Below, in pieces: positions 13,247 to 23,810 of a DNA stretch of 64,000 bases; within the stretch, counting starts at the first letter, position 1; each line of letters starts with the position of its first letter. The stretch lies in the NCBI GenBank assembly GCA_001414345.1, contig LLCB01000091.1, positions 62,001 through 126,000 on the forward strand. The letters run 5' to 3'. The notes under the pieces are model-generated. The model was not told the origin of the DNA. It saw only the letters and a program-made list of their open reading frames with translations, and ran no database searches. The position numbers were made by a program, and so were the translations under genes. Source of the stretch: Hymenoscyphus infarciens. Taxonomy: Eukaryota; Ascomycota; Leotiomycetes; Helotiales; Helotiaceae.

Positions 13247-13863
13247 ATTGATTATAAACAATGGCGCAGAAAAGAACTTCAGTAAAGAAGTCGACCCGGT
13301 ACGGAATGGAGAAAGGAGACGGAGGTGATTATGGTGATATGATAGAGCTTCAAGAGTCGCAGGTTCGCTCAAATGACTTTCAGAAGTAGAGTAGCTCCAG
13401 CCATCGGCGGCTTCAAAATATTTTTGGCGCTAAATCACCCAATCGGGAAAGGCGCCGTCCGGGCTTGGCAACTCTCTTCCATAAAGCTTCCATCCCCCTC
13501 TTCTCTTCTCCTTTTTTCTCCTTTTTTCTCCTCAAAGTTGACACTCACGACGAAATTTGACACTACGTTCTATCCTTTCTCGTTGGACGTTAGAGTTGTA
13601 CAGGTTGAGGAGAGAAACATGGCCTATTCAAGAATTGGATGTTAGGCCAGTGCTTGCAAGAGCACTGGTCAGAAGAGCAATTCGATCCCGTTATATGTCG
13701 ATATTTCCACCACCACCACCATAGCCAGATTTTTTACAAAGCAATATCTACCTAGTTACTCACTCGTACATTACAATCATCTTCTCCTCTCGACTGTGTT
13801 CTATTCTTCTATTCTTCCCCTACTATATCCAATCCTGCACGAGACCACCCATCAACCGCCCTC
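13247..13863. promoter_or_regulatory. Divergent intergenic promoter region (TIM50 / 2EXR-like gene)
   Basis: These 617 bp separate two divergent starts and must contain both promoters. A pyrimidine-rich tract of repeated cttttttctc units lies at 13490-13545, and another CT-rich stretch at 13785-13830 sits just before the + strand start. Such tracts are common in fungal core promoters. No specific factor site can be claimed. Confidence 0.45.
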
Positions 13864-14811
13864 ATGACCATCCGACCAAGCCGTGGCAAGAAGCGCGCTT
13901 CGGGACCTCAAGATGCGACTTCTACCAAATCTTCCTCGAAACCTACGTCGGAGACATCTTCCTCAATGTCTGGATCCTCTCACGATATGCCCAACAAGAA
14001 AGCGATTGCGAACCTGTTGATTTTAACTCCAACTACCTCCGCATACGCCACCGAAGACGAAGATGATTCGGCGGTGAAGAAAACGGCGGCTTTCCCTCTC
14101 ATGGCTCTGCCCTTGGAGTTGAGGCTGAAGATATACTCCATGGCATTTGCAGCCGCACCCACCGTAATCGACCTCGATCCGCACACCTTCGCAGTTCTCA
14201 ATCGTCTGAAGCTACTCGCGCTCTTCCGAGTCTCACGAAAACTCCATCTCGAAGCAACCCACCACTTCTTCAGCACACATACCTTCCGATTATTCCCCAC
14301 CTACCCAGGACGCTACTTCAAAACCAAGAAACCACTTCTCGCGCGTCTGCCAGCCCATTATCGAGCATCCATCACCACTCTGGAACTTCGTCTGGGGCCA
14401 GGATTCAATAATCCTCCTAGAGGATGGGTTGTGAATGATGCTTTGGGTTTGGCAGACTGCAAGAATGTGAGGGTTTTGAAGGTCTTTGTGGAATGCGATC
14501 CTAGTGATGCCATCTTCCAAGGCTTCCGAATGGGCGACGGTGCATACGAGCGATTCTCCGCAAAACTTTTATCGGAGGTCTTGGATAAAGTACCTGGGAT
14601 CAAGGTAGTAGAATTCGACGCATACCCTTCTGTGTTGCGGACTGGTGATATGATGAGTGGTCTGGGTGAAGTCATAAATAAATACGAGAAAGTTGTTGGA
14701 TGGGGTCCCGAAAGAGGATGGAGTGAGGAAAGTGATCAAGCTTGGCTAGATGCGGTGTTGATTCATGGTGTTGGGAAGCGTCTTACCAAGAGTGCTGTGA
14801 TTTTTGGCTAG
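13864..14811 (+). CDS. 2EXR/F-box-like domain protein of unknown role
   Basis: This is an intronless gene of 315 residues. The first 75 residues are basic, then Ser/Thr-rich, and look disordered. At residues 77-95 the segment FPLMALPLELRLKIYSMAF has the pattern LPxELRxxIY of fungal 2EXR and F-box-like domains. It is followed by the usual continuation of a small hydrophobic strand, 'LLALFRVSRKLHLEA' and an aromatic-rich stretch (FFSTHTFRLFPTY). The remainder is a globular alpha/beta-like region. Such proteins are abundant in Pezizomycotina and mostly uncharacterised; an adaptor role in ubiquitin ligases is possible but not shown here. The ATG is preceded by a CT-rich leader, which supports this start. 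Confidence 0.82.
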   Translation: MTIRPSRGKKRASGPQDATSTKSSSKPTSETSSSMSGSSHDMPNKKAIANLLILTPTTSAYATEDEDDSAVKKTAAFPLMALPLELRLKIYSMAFAAAPTVIDLDPHTFAVLNRLKLLALFRVSRKLHLEATHHFFSTHTFRLFPTYPGRYFKTKKPLLARLPAHYRASITTLELRLGPGFNNPPRGWVVNDALGLADCKNVRVLKVFVECDPSDAIFQGFRMGDGAYERFSAKLLSEVLDKVPGIKVVEFDAYPSVLRTGDMMSGLGEVINKYEKVVGWGPERGWSEESDQAWLDAVLIHGVGKRLTKSAVIFG

Positions 14812-16598
14812 AGCGAGGACTGACTGATGCATGAAGCGAAGGCTCAAGTTGAGTCGGAGCCCAGAGCTTGGCGGCTTCAAAGCTGGGATGGCGCCAACGT
14901 TCTTTTTTCCCTGATTGTGTGGGATTAGTCTGTTCAACAACTTTCAATCTTTCTGTTGTATTTTCCTCTGTTGGGTGTGGTGTTTCTATCTCACAGCACC
15001 TGTATATCTTACGCACCTGAATGGGACACTTTGGTTGTATTATTCCCACGAATGGGAAAACTATCTTCTGTGGACATTTTTGTTTCAATCAGAGAAAAAC
15101 CACCCTTCCCTTCTCGTCCGATGTTTTTTCCTTTATGATGTAACTGTTTGGCTCAATGTCACTCGTAAAGTTTGAAGAGGGATCTTTTGCATGCAAAAGG
15201 TGCGAGTATGGATGATCGCCGACCCGAGACTTTTGAGGGCCGAGAAACTGGTCACAACTCTTTTTTTCCTCCGCGCGTTGAGTTGGACGTTTCCTGTCGT
15301 GTGTCTGTCAAGTTGCCGGTACTAGTACTTGGTGAATGGATATGCTGATTACCCGGATGTCCGATCTTCTTCGCGTGATGGCATTGCCCTGCGTTGCGGT
15401 GCCTGCGGGGATTTGAATGTTGCAGTGTTCCATTGAGGTACGAGTATGCCTTGCCAAGTTATAGTGTTTGGTTGATTATGGTTCACCCCGCCTTCAGACC
15501 CGTTTTTGGCTTTCCTGGAGATTTACGGGAGCCAATGGAGTTGAGAAATGGATATGGAGGCTCTGTCGGTTGCCGGCTTTCTGGGATGTTCAAGTGGTGT
15601 TCTGGGAGCACCAGTGGGAGCTAATGGAGTTAGGAAATGGTGGATATGGAGGCTCTGTTGGTTGCCGGGTTTCCCGGATATTCAAGTGGTGTTCTGGTCG
15701 TATATCATTTTCATGTTCAAAAATCTGCGCATCTCTGTCCTTCAATCCTTCATCGATCCTTCATCGTTCATCTCAAACCGGAACTTTCTAAAAGCACGGC
15801 TCGGGCATGTGGTAATGACATGAAGGAAGTACTCGGTGATTTGGCACAATCCCGCCAAGGATTCAGAACTTCCGAGTGTCAGGTTTACTTCAGATCACAA
15901 CTCTTCAGCCATTCGGAGATTTGCTGCGATATGCAACAAAAGGGCATTTGCTCTTTTTGAGAGGATGCCTAGACTCTTTGCAGGCTTTACAGAGGGATAA
16001 GATGGCTTTCATCCGCTTTAGCAGATATCAAAGCGACTCCCTTGCAATGAATTGATAGGCGGTCTGAGAACCATCACTTTGGGGCGCCCGTTGAGAACAA
16101 GCCTCGCTGACTAGCTTCCTAGTTTTAGTTTAACTTCGATGCTGTTTCGTGGTTTGGTGGTTTGGTGGTCGGTTTTGATGCTGGAGATGTTTCGATACCG
16201 GTTCACTAGGCCTCTTTGAGCGAAATGTCGCGAGAGAGAGCTCTTGGACGCCTACAAGTAGCGTGTGGCATGGGCCGCGCCGTTAGTGATCTGAGGGGAT
16301 CGACGCTTACTGGATCTGTGGACAGGTACGCATTAGGAGTGTGTGGGCCGGACACTCGGATGGTTCTGGCGGTAATGTTCCGGCTGTGGAACTGACTGTC
16401 GCCCTCCAAGTTTCCATCATCTGATTCTCGAGAGAACTACGTCGAGTGTTTTACTAGCCTACCAATATGGATTCGATTGCAAGCGACGCAGGGCATCGAT
16501 ATCGATAATTTTTAATTCTCTCTTACCTTTTTTTCTTTGTTGATAATTTACCGAATTCAGGGCAGGTTTTCCCACAGTTGTGTTAATGGTTTGGAGAT
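14812..16598. other. Intergenic region, no supported gene
   Basis: Composition is GC-balanced, but frames on both strands are short and lack protein-like composition. The notable content is an imperfect tandem duplication at 15527-15705. The region holds the 3' end of the 2EXR-like gene and the upstream region of the membrane-protein gene. Confidence 0.5.
15527..15705. repeat. Imperfect tandem duplication, about 89-bp unit
   Basis: Two adjacent units share gagcyaatggagttrrgaaa, ggatatggaggctctgtygg, and gttcaagtggtgttctgg-like segments. Equivalent positions (15531 and 15620) are 89 bp apart, with a 3-bp insertion in the second unit. Most mismatches are transitions. Confidence 0.75.
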
Positions 16599-19043
16599 AT
16601 GGAGGTTATAATCGAGGAAACTGATGATAGTGAACATGGCATTGTCGTCACTGGGGGTGGAGTGGAAGCACTGAGAGGTTCAATACAGAGACATGGTCCG
16701 GCTGTGGTGGCGTATGGACAGGTGTTGGGGAATTTGGTGACGAGGAGCAATGAACGGTTGGAGGAACATCGAGATTGGCTTGCGAATCTTCCGAGACTTG
16801 AGGTGGATGATTCTACAGAGTCTCTGGAGCCATCGATCGTATCGGTACCGACGAAAACAACGACGCAGGATTATGGTGTTACTCTTGCCCCAACTCTGAA
16901 TAGACGACTCAATTTCCAAATTCCGACTCCTCCACCAATACCAGGTCTATCAACCTGCGGTCCTTCAGTATCCTCTGCCGTGGCATCGGCCGTGGCTGCC
17001 GTCTCAGCAGATGCTTTGAGCGCAGTAAACAGCATGTCCCTAGCCGCCCAACAATCCATCTCCGCAGCCCAAGTATCAGCTCAACAGAGTGCCGCGGCGG
17101 CAATAGCAATGGCATCGATACAAATCTCCGCACCAAAAGCTTCGATTCTTCCGCCTGCACCTCCACCTGCACCTCCACCTGCACCACCATCTGCACCACC
17201 ACCACCACCTCCGCCTCCGCCTGCTACGCCCGCCCCAGGACCTCCGGCTGTTACAAGTACTATCACTTCTATTGTTAGTATGACGACGACGGTTAGTGCG
17301 CCTACGATGCCGGTTAGTGCGCCTACGATGCTGCCTTCAACAACGCTGGGGGCCACTACTGTGTTGGCTACTATTACTATTACGATGAGTGGGACGGCTG
17401 TACCTAGTGGACCGGTTACTACTATTACCAGCATTGTATCGGGAAATTCACCTTCTAGTTCGAGTTCAACGGCTGTGGGGGATGTTGGTACGAGTTTGGG
17501 GATGAGTGCTAGTTCTGCTCTTGCGAGTGTGATGGCAAGTGCGAGTGCTGCAATAGCTTCTGCAAATCAAGAAGCCAATGCTGCGAAATGTGAGTTTTGC
17601 TTCCAACCAATTGCATTCCTTTCAAAATAAGCCAAGCTAATCAATTGAAATCCAGCTTCCGCAAGTCTAGCAAGGCAACAAGCACAAAGCAGTGTCTCCG
17701 CAATTGCCGTAAGGCTTCCGCCCTTTCCAAAATAAAATTGAAACTAATGGAATGAAAAGTCCCAAGCAACAGCAACAGTCCAAACAGTCCGCACAATAGC
17801 CGACAACAAACTCCTCTTCGCCCTCGTCGTCACATTCTCCAGCATCGGCTCGTCGATAATTTCCGTCCTAGTATTTTTCCTTATAACCCGCTGCCTCCGT
17901 CGACGACGCAAAGCAAAACAAGGAATCCGCGTTATAGACACCAGGGACTCGCAAGAAACGATGTTCAGGAGGGCGACGAATGAGCCCGTGACGCAAATCT
18001 ACGACCCTACGGGTTTTGGGGAGGCGAGACGGAGTATTTCAAGGGGGAGAAGGAGTTTAAGCCGAGGAGGAAATGGGGGTTTGCCAGGAGGAATTAGAGA
18101 ATTACCCCCCGGCCTACCAGGGAATATCGTAGGCTTCATTGTTGATGATTCACGAGGACGGGCTCAGAGAGGGGAAATGATGGAAAGGAGCAGGAGTACA
18201 CCGCCTGCGAACGGGGATTCTCCTACGAGAGGACGGGTTTTCGACGAACCCCTTCCTTCCCGACAAGAACAAGAAGAACCGAGACGATTGGCCTCGAGGA
18301 AAAATACACTAACATATGATCCTGAACGTCCCAATTCGCCTCCGCTTTTTGGACTCGCGGGCGGACTGAATGAGAGATTAAGTCAGTTGAGTAGATTGGA
18401 TATTCCGACTATGCCGTCTCCGCCTGGGCCCTTGAATCAGAACAAATTGGCTGGGGGGCCTCGATCAGCATCCGGCTATTCGAGGGGTGATAGATGGACA
18501 GGTGCTCTTTCCCGAGGCGAAACTCCGAGGGAAGTGAAATTCACCGACTCTGCTTTCTCTGCTTTCGGGACGGAGAGTTCGTCTCGAGGCGTCTCGAGTG
18601 TGCCCAGCTTACCGAATCGAAGTACAGCGACTACCGTAGGTCGTCTGTCTACTCTCCCTTCCTTGAAAACAATACCCGATAATCTCTCGACCATCAACAC
18701 TCGCCCCTCAACCTTGGATCCTAGGGCTTCGGAAATGAATGGTGAGGAGGAGCCTATTGGGCTTGCGATTGATAGGGGGATTACTCCGTCTGTCTATAGT
18801 GTGGGGGATATGAGGGAGGTGAAGGATGGACGGATTGAAAACAGTGTGGGCAGGATTGAGAGTAGTAAGGGGGAGATTATGGGTGGGGGAGGGGGGATGG
18901 TGGGGTTGGATGTCTTGAAGGAGGCTACGAATAGGAGGTTGAGGGAACGGGAGAGGAATGGAGGGAGTGCTGGCAGTGCTGGCAGTGCTGGGAGTGCTGG
19001 GAGTGCTGGGAGTGAAGGGAGTAGGATTGGGACTGCGGTTTAA
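16599..19043 (+). CDS. Single-pass membrane protein with Ala/Ser-Pro-rich N-part
   Basis: Three exons are inferred: 16599-17589, 17656-17708 and 17760-19043. Introns are 17590-17655 (gtgagt...ccag) and 17709-17759 (gtaagg...aaag); phases agree and give 775 residues. The N-part has an Ala/Ser-rich stretch (about 120-190), then a poly-Pro run (9 prolines in a row near residue 205) and a Ser/Thr-rich stretch. One transmembrane segment lies at about 366-392 (LLFALVVTF...VLVFFLI), followed by the stop-transfer cluster RCLRRRRK. The tail (about 380 residues) is disordered and Arg/Ser-rich and ends in GSA repeats. No signal peptide is seen at this ATG and an in-frame stop lies just upstream, so an upstream exon could be missing. 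The layout recalls fungal wall-stress sensors, but no family is recognised and function is unknown. Confidence 0.75.
18963..19011 (+). repeat. Coding 9-bp tandem repeat (Gly-Ser-Ala)
   Basis: Five successive units of ggcagtgct or gggagtgct encode Gly-Ser-Ala near the C-terminus of the membrane protein. Such an in-frame array is prone to length variation by slippage. Confidence 0.8.
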
Positions 19044-20570
19044 AATCTAATGTGGGTGATGGGAGGGAGTGGTGGGTGTGGTGAAGGAAAAGGTGGTGGT
19101 AATGAAGTGATGTGAAAATGAATTCGGGGTTTTGAGCGAAAAGTAGGGTTTTCTGTTTATAACTCTCTTCTAATATCTATTTTCCGAGTCTCTGTCCCGT
19201 CTTTTTTCCCTTTTCTCTTTCTTGGTCTATGTGTGCATCACCAATCTTGTGTGAGAATACAAACTAGTATCCTTACATCTCATGACAAGTGGACAACTTA
19301 TAAGTAGACTTTACTCCGATTTTTGGATGTGGATCCATAGGAAAGAGAACGACAGAATCTCTTAAATCATAACTCAGGGTGTGATAAGGTTATTAAAACG
19401 TAAATACCTTCTCGAGGCAGTTTGCGATATGCGAAATGTTTAGTCACGAGAGAACATTGGACGTGTTGCTACGCATAAATAATTCAAAAAGTAGCCGAGA
19501 AATGGTTGCTGGCATAGCAGAGAACCAGAACAGAATCTGACATCCCTACCAATAGCCCAACAATGCAGAAAGTTCACCAGAACCTAGCAACTTTTCCCTT
19601 TGTTTAAGGGATAGCCCTTGGATCCCTAATGTATATGCCAGTCTGTATTCACTAGCGAGACAATGATATCGGGTAATGAGAGCAAAACAACCCGTTGTTA
19701 ATTGAAAATCAGGCGAGGGAGCTGGTGGAGTGAGCCAGAAAGACCAAAGAGTTACACGATATTGAGATTGTTGTAAGTAAAAAATGCAAGCATGGAGCTG
19801 TTGGAGTCAACCGCTACCTAAATTCTGGGTAATTGCGATTATGAAGTGTATTGAATTCTTGGGGCATGTGTATTGACTTAACCCACAGATAGGAATACTA
19901 TATACATCAAGTTGTAGTTTCTACTCAAGACGTATCTAGAAAGAAGACAATGCCCATTGAGGAAAATGTTTCTCGTTTAAATGGGAGAATGCTGATTCTT
20001 CGTTTTCCTCACGAAATCGTCTTGCCCCTTCCCCACAACACTTGAGCGTTGGACTCGAATGGAAGATCCCAAATACCTGTACTTTCCTCCCTGCTCTACA
20101 ATCACACATGCCCCTATCTTCTGATTCACATGTTCCACAAACCTCGGAGACTTCCAGCACCCTAGTAACAAGACCCTGTTTCTTCAATGCCGGCAGCACA
20201 TCTCTTCCTGCAAGAACCAGGATCGCCAATATATTTGCTTGCGGGGTAAATTGGCTGGAGATATGCGGTATGCAAGTAACGTTTCGTTTTCTTGTGATCG
20301 TTAAAAGCTCATAGTGGTTCGAGACCTGTGAGGTGTGGTGTGCGATTCGTCATGTTTGAAGATAACGAATGGTATGAGAGTTTGGATTGACCAATCGGTT
20401 GATTCATCTTCTAGAAATATTTTCCACCTTCCGTTCGAAAGCATCTCGAAAGTTGGTTTCCGAAAGGTGTTCTTGTCTAACTTAATTTGAACAGCTTAAG
20501 TTTCTCCAACGCCTTTGATGGTCCGATCAATCTGATTACCAAAAGACCTCGTGAAGACAAGGAAGCAAAA
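19044..20570. other. Intergenic region, no supported gene
   Basis: This is GC-moderate DNA between the membrane-protein gene and the sugar transporter. Small frames on both strands around 19936-20314 overlap each other and show no domain, signal peptide or family pattern. The last few hundred bases should contain the transporter promoter. Confidence 0.5.
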
Positions 20571-22497
20571 ATGGGCAAACCTGAAGATCCTCCCACAGAA
20601 ACAGACATAGAAATTGGCATCCAAAGTAGCAATAGCGATGCCACGACAAAAGAAGACCCCTCTCAAACACAATCCTATTTCGACGAGGACCATCAACTCT
20701 CTGTCCTCCAAGGTTTAAAACTTTACCCCACATCGGTCTTCTGGTCCGCCTTTTTCAGCATGGGAGTGATAATGACAGCCTTTGACCCGCAACTTTTGGG
20801 TTCGCTTTCTGCTACACCTGCATTTCAAAAGGATTTTGGGTATTTGTATGAAGGGTCTTGGATCATAAGCGCGCCGTGGCAGACAGCTTTGGGAATGGGG
20901 AATCCGATCGGACAGGTTGTGGGGGCATTGGGGGCGGGGTATCCTATGGAGTGGTGGGGAAGACGACCAGTTGGTTCACGTTTTCTTTTTATTTCTTAAA
21001 TCCTCGCGCTCATATTTCTGGTCGACTAAAAACTCGAAGAAACGAAGGGAGGAAGTTTGACTAACCGAAAACAAATACTCAGACTTTCGTAGCATGCGTT
21101 ATTCTAACCGCCATCCTAATTTTCATCCAATTCTTCGCGAGACCCCTCCCTATCCTCCTCGTTGGTGAACTTCTAGGAGGTCTCGTTCTCGGAACATACA
21201 CAACAATAGCACCAACCTACGCCTCAGAAGTCTGTCCCTTGTCTCTTCGGGGACATCTCACAGCATATATAAACCTCTGCTTCGTAACCGGTCAACTTCT
21301 TGCGAACGGGGTCATAGCAGGGACGTCTCGCTTATCAAACCACTGGGCATACTCCGCTCCATTCGCTTTACAATGGCTTTGGCCCGCTCTCATACTTGTT
21401 GGGAGTATATGGGCACCGGAAAGTCCTTGGTGGTATGTGAGACAAGGACGACTGGGGGATGCGGAGAAAGCGTTGTGGAAGTTGAGTAGTAAAAGCGTGG
21501 ACTGTAAGAGGATACTTGGGGTTATGGTTGAGACTGATAGGCTGGAGGTTGAGATGCAGACTGGTGTGGGCTATTGGGATTGTTTTCGACATGTTAACTT
21601 GAGGAGGACGGAGATTAGTGTGGGTGTTTTTGCGACGCAGGTTTTTAGTGGAATTTATCTTGTGGGGTATGCTGCTTATTTTTTCCAGTGTAAGTAACGT
21701 TTTTCATTCCCTTGGGGGAGGAGGGGAGTTGGGTTTGGGAGTGAGGTGATGGGTGCTAATTGATGGGAATAGTGGCGGGACTTACTGGCTCAAAGGCATT
21801 CGACATGAGTGTCGGTTTCCTCGCAGTAGGGTTCGTAGGAACATGTCTATCCTGGATCATGCTTTCAAAATACGGTCGTCGAAGAATCTATAACATCGGT
21901 CTCGCCATCCTCACATTAATAATGTTCCTCATCGCATTCCTCGATTTCGCCCCAGATTATGAGAATGGGCCGGGAATAATCTGGGCTCAATCTACTTTAC
22001 TAGTAAGTGAACAAATAAAATTTGGAGGTGATCTTTGAAGATTTACTGACAAGAATAGATCCTCTGGAATGGCGTATTCGATATCTCAATCGGACCAGTT
22101 TGCTATGTAATAATCTGCGAGGTATCAGCAACCAAAGTACGGTCGAAAACCATCGCGATAGCTACAGCTGCACAAGCAGCCATTGGAATAATTATGACGG
22201 TCGCGATACCATATATGATCAATCCAGATCAAGCGAACATGAGAGGGAAAATGGGCTTATTCTTCGGTTCGCCGCTCCTTCCCGCATTTCCTCCTTTCCC
22301 CCTTTTCGTTTCTTCATTTGTCCATTCCAAAGGAAGTTCATAGAAACTGACTCAAGGTAGGTGGGCTATCGATAATATCCTTCGTTTGGGCATATTTCCG
22401 AATTCCAGAAACGAAAGGAAGGACGTATAAAGAATTGGATTTGATGTTTCAGGAAGAAGTCCCGACAAAGAAATTCAAGAAGTATAAGTTTAGCTGA
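20571..22497 (+). CDS. MFS sugar transporter, maltose/alpha-glucoside permease type
   Basis: A plasma-membrane sugar:proton symporter is predicted. Five exons (20571-20969, 21083-21689, 21773-22002, 22059-22266, 22361-22497) join in frame to 526 residues, a normal length for the family. Family landmarks appear in order: MEWWGRRP after TM2, GELLGGLVLGTY and APTYASEVCPLSLRG in TM4-TM5, PESPWWYVRQGRL at the central loop, DCFRHVNLRRTEISVGV, YGRRRIY, and the C-terminal PETKGRTYKELDLMF. These match fungal MAL-type alpha-glucoside transporters better than hexose transporters. The first donor is gttggt rather than gtaagt, so that splice is the least certain. The start is ATG at 20571; the frame is open further upstream but has no upstream ATG. 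It lies about 1.3 kb from the convergent alpha-galactosidase, suggesting shared use of oligosaccharides. Confidence 0.88.
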
Positions 22498-22798
22498 GAA
22501 GTTTGTTAGCATTGTTTCGTAGATAGGAGTTTTGTGTATGAGGTGCCACTGTAATCTGAGACATCACGATATGAAGTGGCAGTGCTGATTGGATGTTGAT
22601 GAAGGACGCATCTTTAGCCTGATGTCGTACATTCGGGTTCTGTTTATAACTTCGGAGACCGGTCTCTAGGAACTTCTCTTTGGGCTGAGCTGAAGATTGA
22701 ACTTTTACTAGCCTCTAATTGCTGCCTGTAAAGGGATTCGCAACCCACACCTCGTCTCACCCTCCAAAACACCCATTCTAAGGAGCCTATCCAACACC
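22498..22798. other. Intergenic region, probable promoter of the GNA1-like gene
   Basis: About 300 bp separate the transporter stop from the GNA1-like start, both on the + strand. No coding signal is seen. Confidence 0.45.
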
Positions 22799-23487
22799 AT
22801 GGAAGCCACCCAGGATCCCAGATCCACCGCATCTAGCCCCCAGGCAATACCTCTCTTCTCACCCCACCTCATTTCTCAGAATGTCCAAGTTCTCCTCCCA
22901 GGAGGTTTAAACCTCCGACCCCTCCAGTCCAAAGACTACCAACTTGGCCATCTAGAAATTCTCGGGGATCTGACACATGTAGGTAGCATCACAGAGGCTG
23001 CTTGGTTGGAGAGGTTTGAGTGGATGAGGGGCTGTGGGGGGAGTTATTATACTGTTGTTATTGAAGATGCTGTTTTGAAGAAGATTGTTGGGACGGGAAC
23101 ATTAATTGTGGAGAAGAAATTGTGAGTACACCATCAGGGAAGGGGGAGGAAGATCCAATAAGAGTTGGGGAGGGAAATAGTACAATGGAATGAGGAAGGG
23201 GAAGAGGAGGAGGAGAAAGAAAACTGATGTGAAGTAGTCTTTTCAACCTAGGGATCCAAGGCCATATCGAAGACGTAGCTATCGCCGCGGATCAACAGGG
23301 GAAGAAATTGGGGGTAAGGATTATTAAGGTGCTAGATCATATTTCAGAACAGGTTGGTTGTTACAAGGTAGGATCTTGCCTGCACAATCATGATTCAAAT
23401 GTAGGAAACTCTGCTGATCGAAGGGAATAGACGATATTAGACTGCAATCCAAAGAAGGAGGGGTTTTATCTGAAGTGTGGGTACTAG
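22799..23487 (+). CDS. Glucosamine-6-phosphate N-acetyltransferase-like, truncated by in-frame TAG
   Basis: GNA1 transfers acetyl from acetyl-CoA to glucosamine-6-phosphate on the route to UDP-GlcNAc and chitin. Exons 22799-23121, 23238-23367 and 23431-23487 join in frame to 169 residues. Seen: NLRPLQSKDY, the central GHIEDVAIA strand, the acetyl-CoA loop QQGKKLG (residues 127-133), and DCNPKKEGFYLKCGY. The frame then meets TAG (23485-23487). The same frame continues for 19 more codons (RRGLEMHKYFDPEAKRYSV) to TGA at 23545-23547, and that stretch resembles the family's C-terminus, whose last strand is part of the active-site fold. So this is a nonsense allele, a decaying paralog, a readthrough stop, or a sequencing error. 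CAG to TAG would be a RIP-type change. The first-intron acceptor at 23237 was preferred because it alone keeps frame. Confidence 0.72.
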
Positions 23488-23547
23488 AGAAGAGGATTGG
23501 AGATGCATAAATATTTTGATCCGGAGGCGAAGAGATATAGCGTGTGA
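23488..23547 (+). pseudogene. Orphaned C-terminal codons of the GNA1-like gene
   Basis: Nineteen codons after the TAG at 23485 stay in the same frame and end in TGA. They encode a segment with the expected GLEM core of the family's last strand, so the TAG interrupts an originally longer protein of about 189 residues. Confidence 0.65.
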
Positions 23548-23810
23548 AGATGAAATGAGTATTAACGAAGTCTTTGGTGAAACAATTCCAAGAAATGAAA
23601 ACCCAATCCGTACGGCTCGACCATTAAAAGACCTACTCTGCTGAAAGAACCGGAATTATATACTGCCATCTGGTAATGACTTCTTTGCCCCGCCGTGATG
23701 ATGTTGTAATATGATTGAAAGTGTATTGTACAGGTCAAATGCTGGTATCGAATGAAATGCCTAGAGATTCCTGAATGGCGTACAAGTACTTTTTCTGAAG
23801 GTGGATCTTC

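Noticed and set aside
12240..13328. Overlapping frames on both strands inside TIM50
   Set aside because: They are in other frames of a well-supported gene and lack protein character.
13247..13372. Upstream in-frame ATG for TIM50 at 13372
   Set aside because: It would place 42 residues before a clear mitochondrial presequence beginning at 13246.
16871..17434. Long Val/Gly-rich minus-strand frames
   Set aside because: They mirror the Ala/Pro-rich coding repeat of the + strand gene, a common antisense artefact.
19936..20314. Overlapping frames on both strands in the transporter upstream region
   Set aside because: They overlap one another and have no family pattern.
20487..20570. Extension of the sugar transporter upstream of ATG 20571
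   Set aside because: The frame is open but begins at TTG with no ATG, which is not a usual nuclear start.
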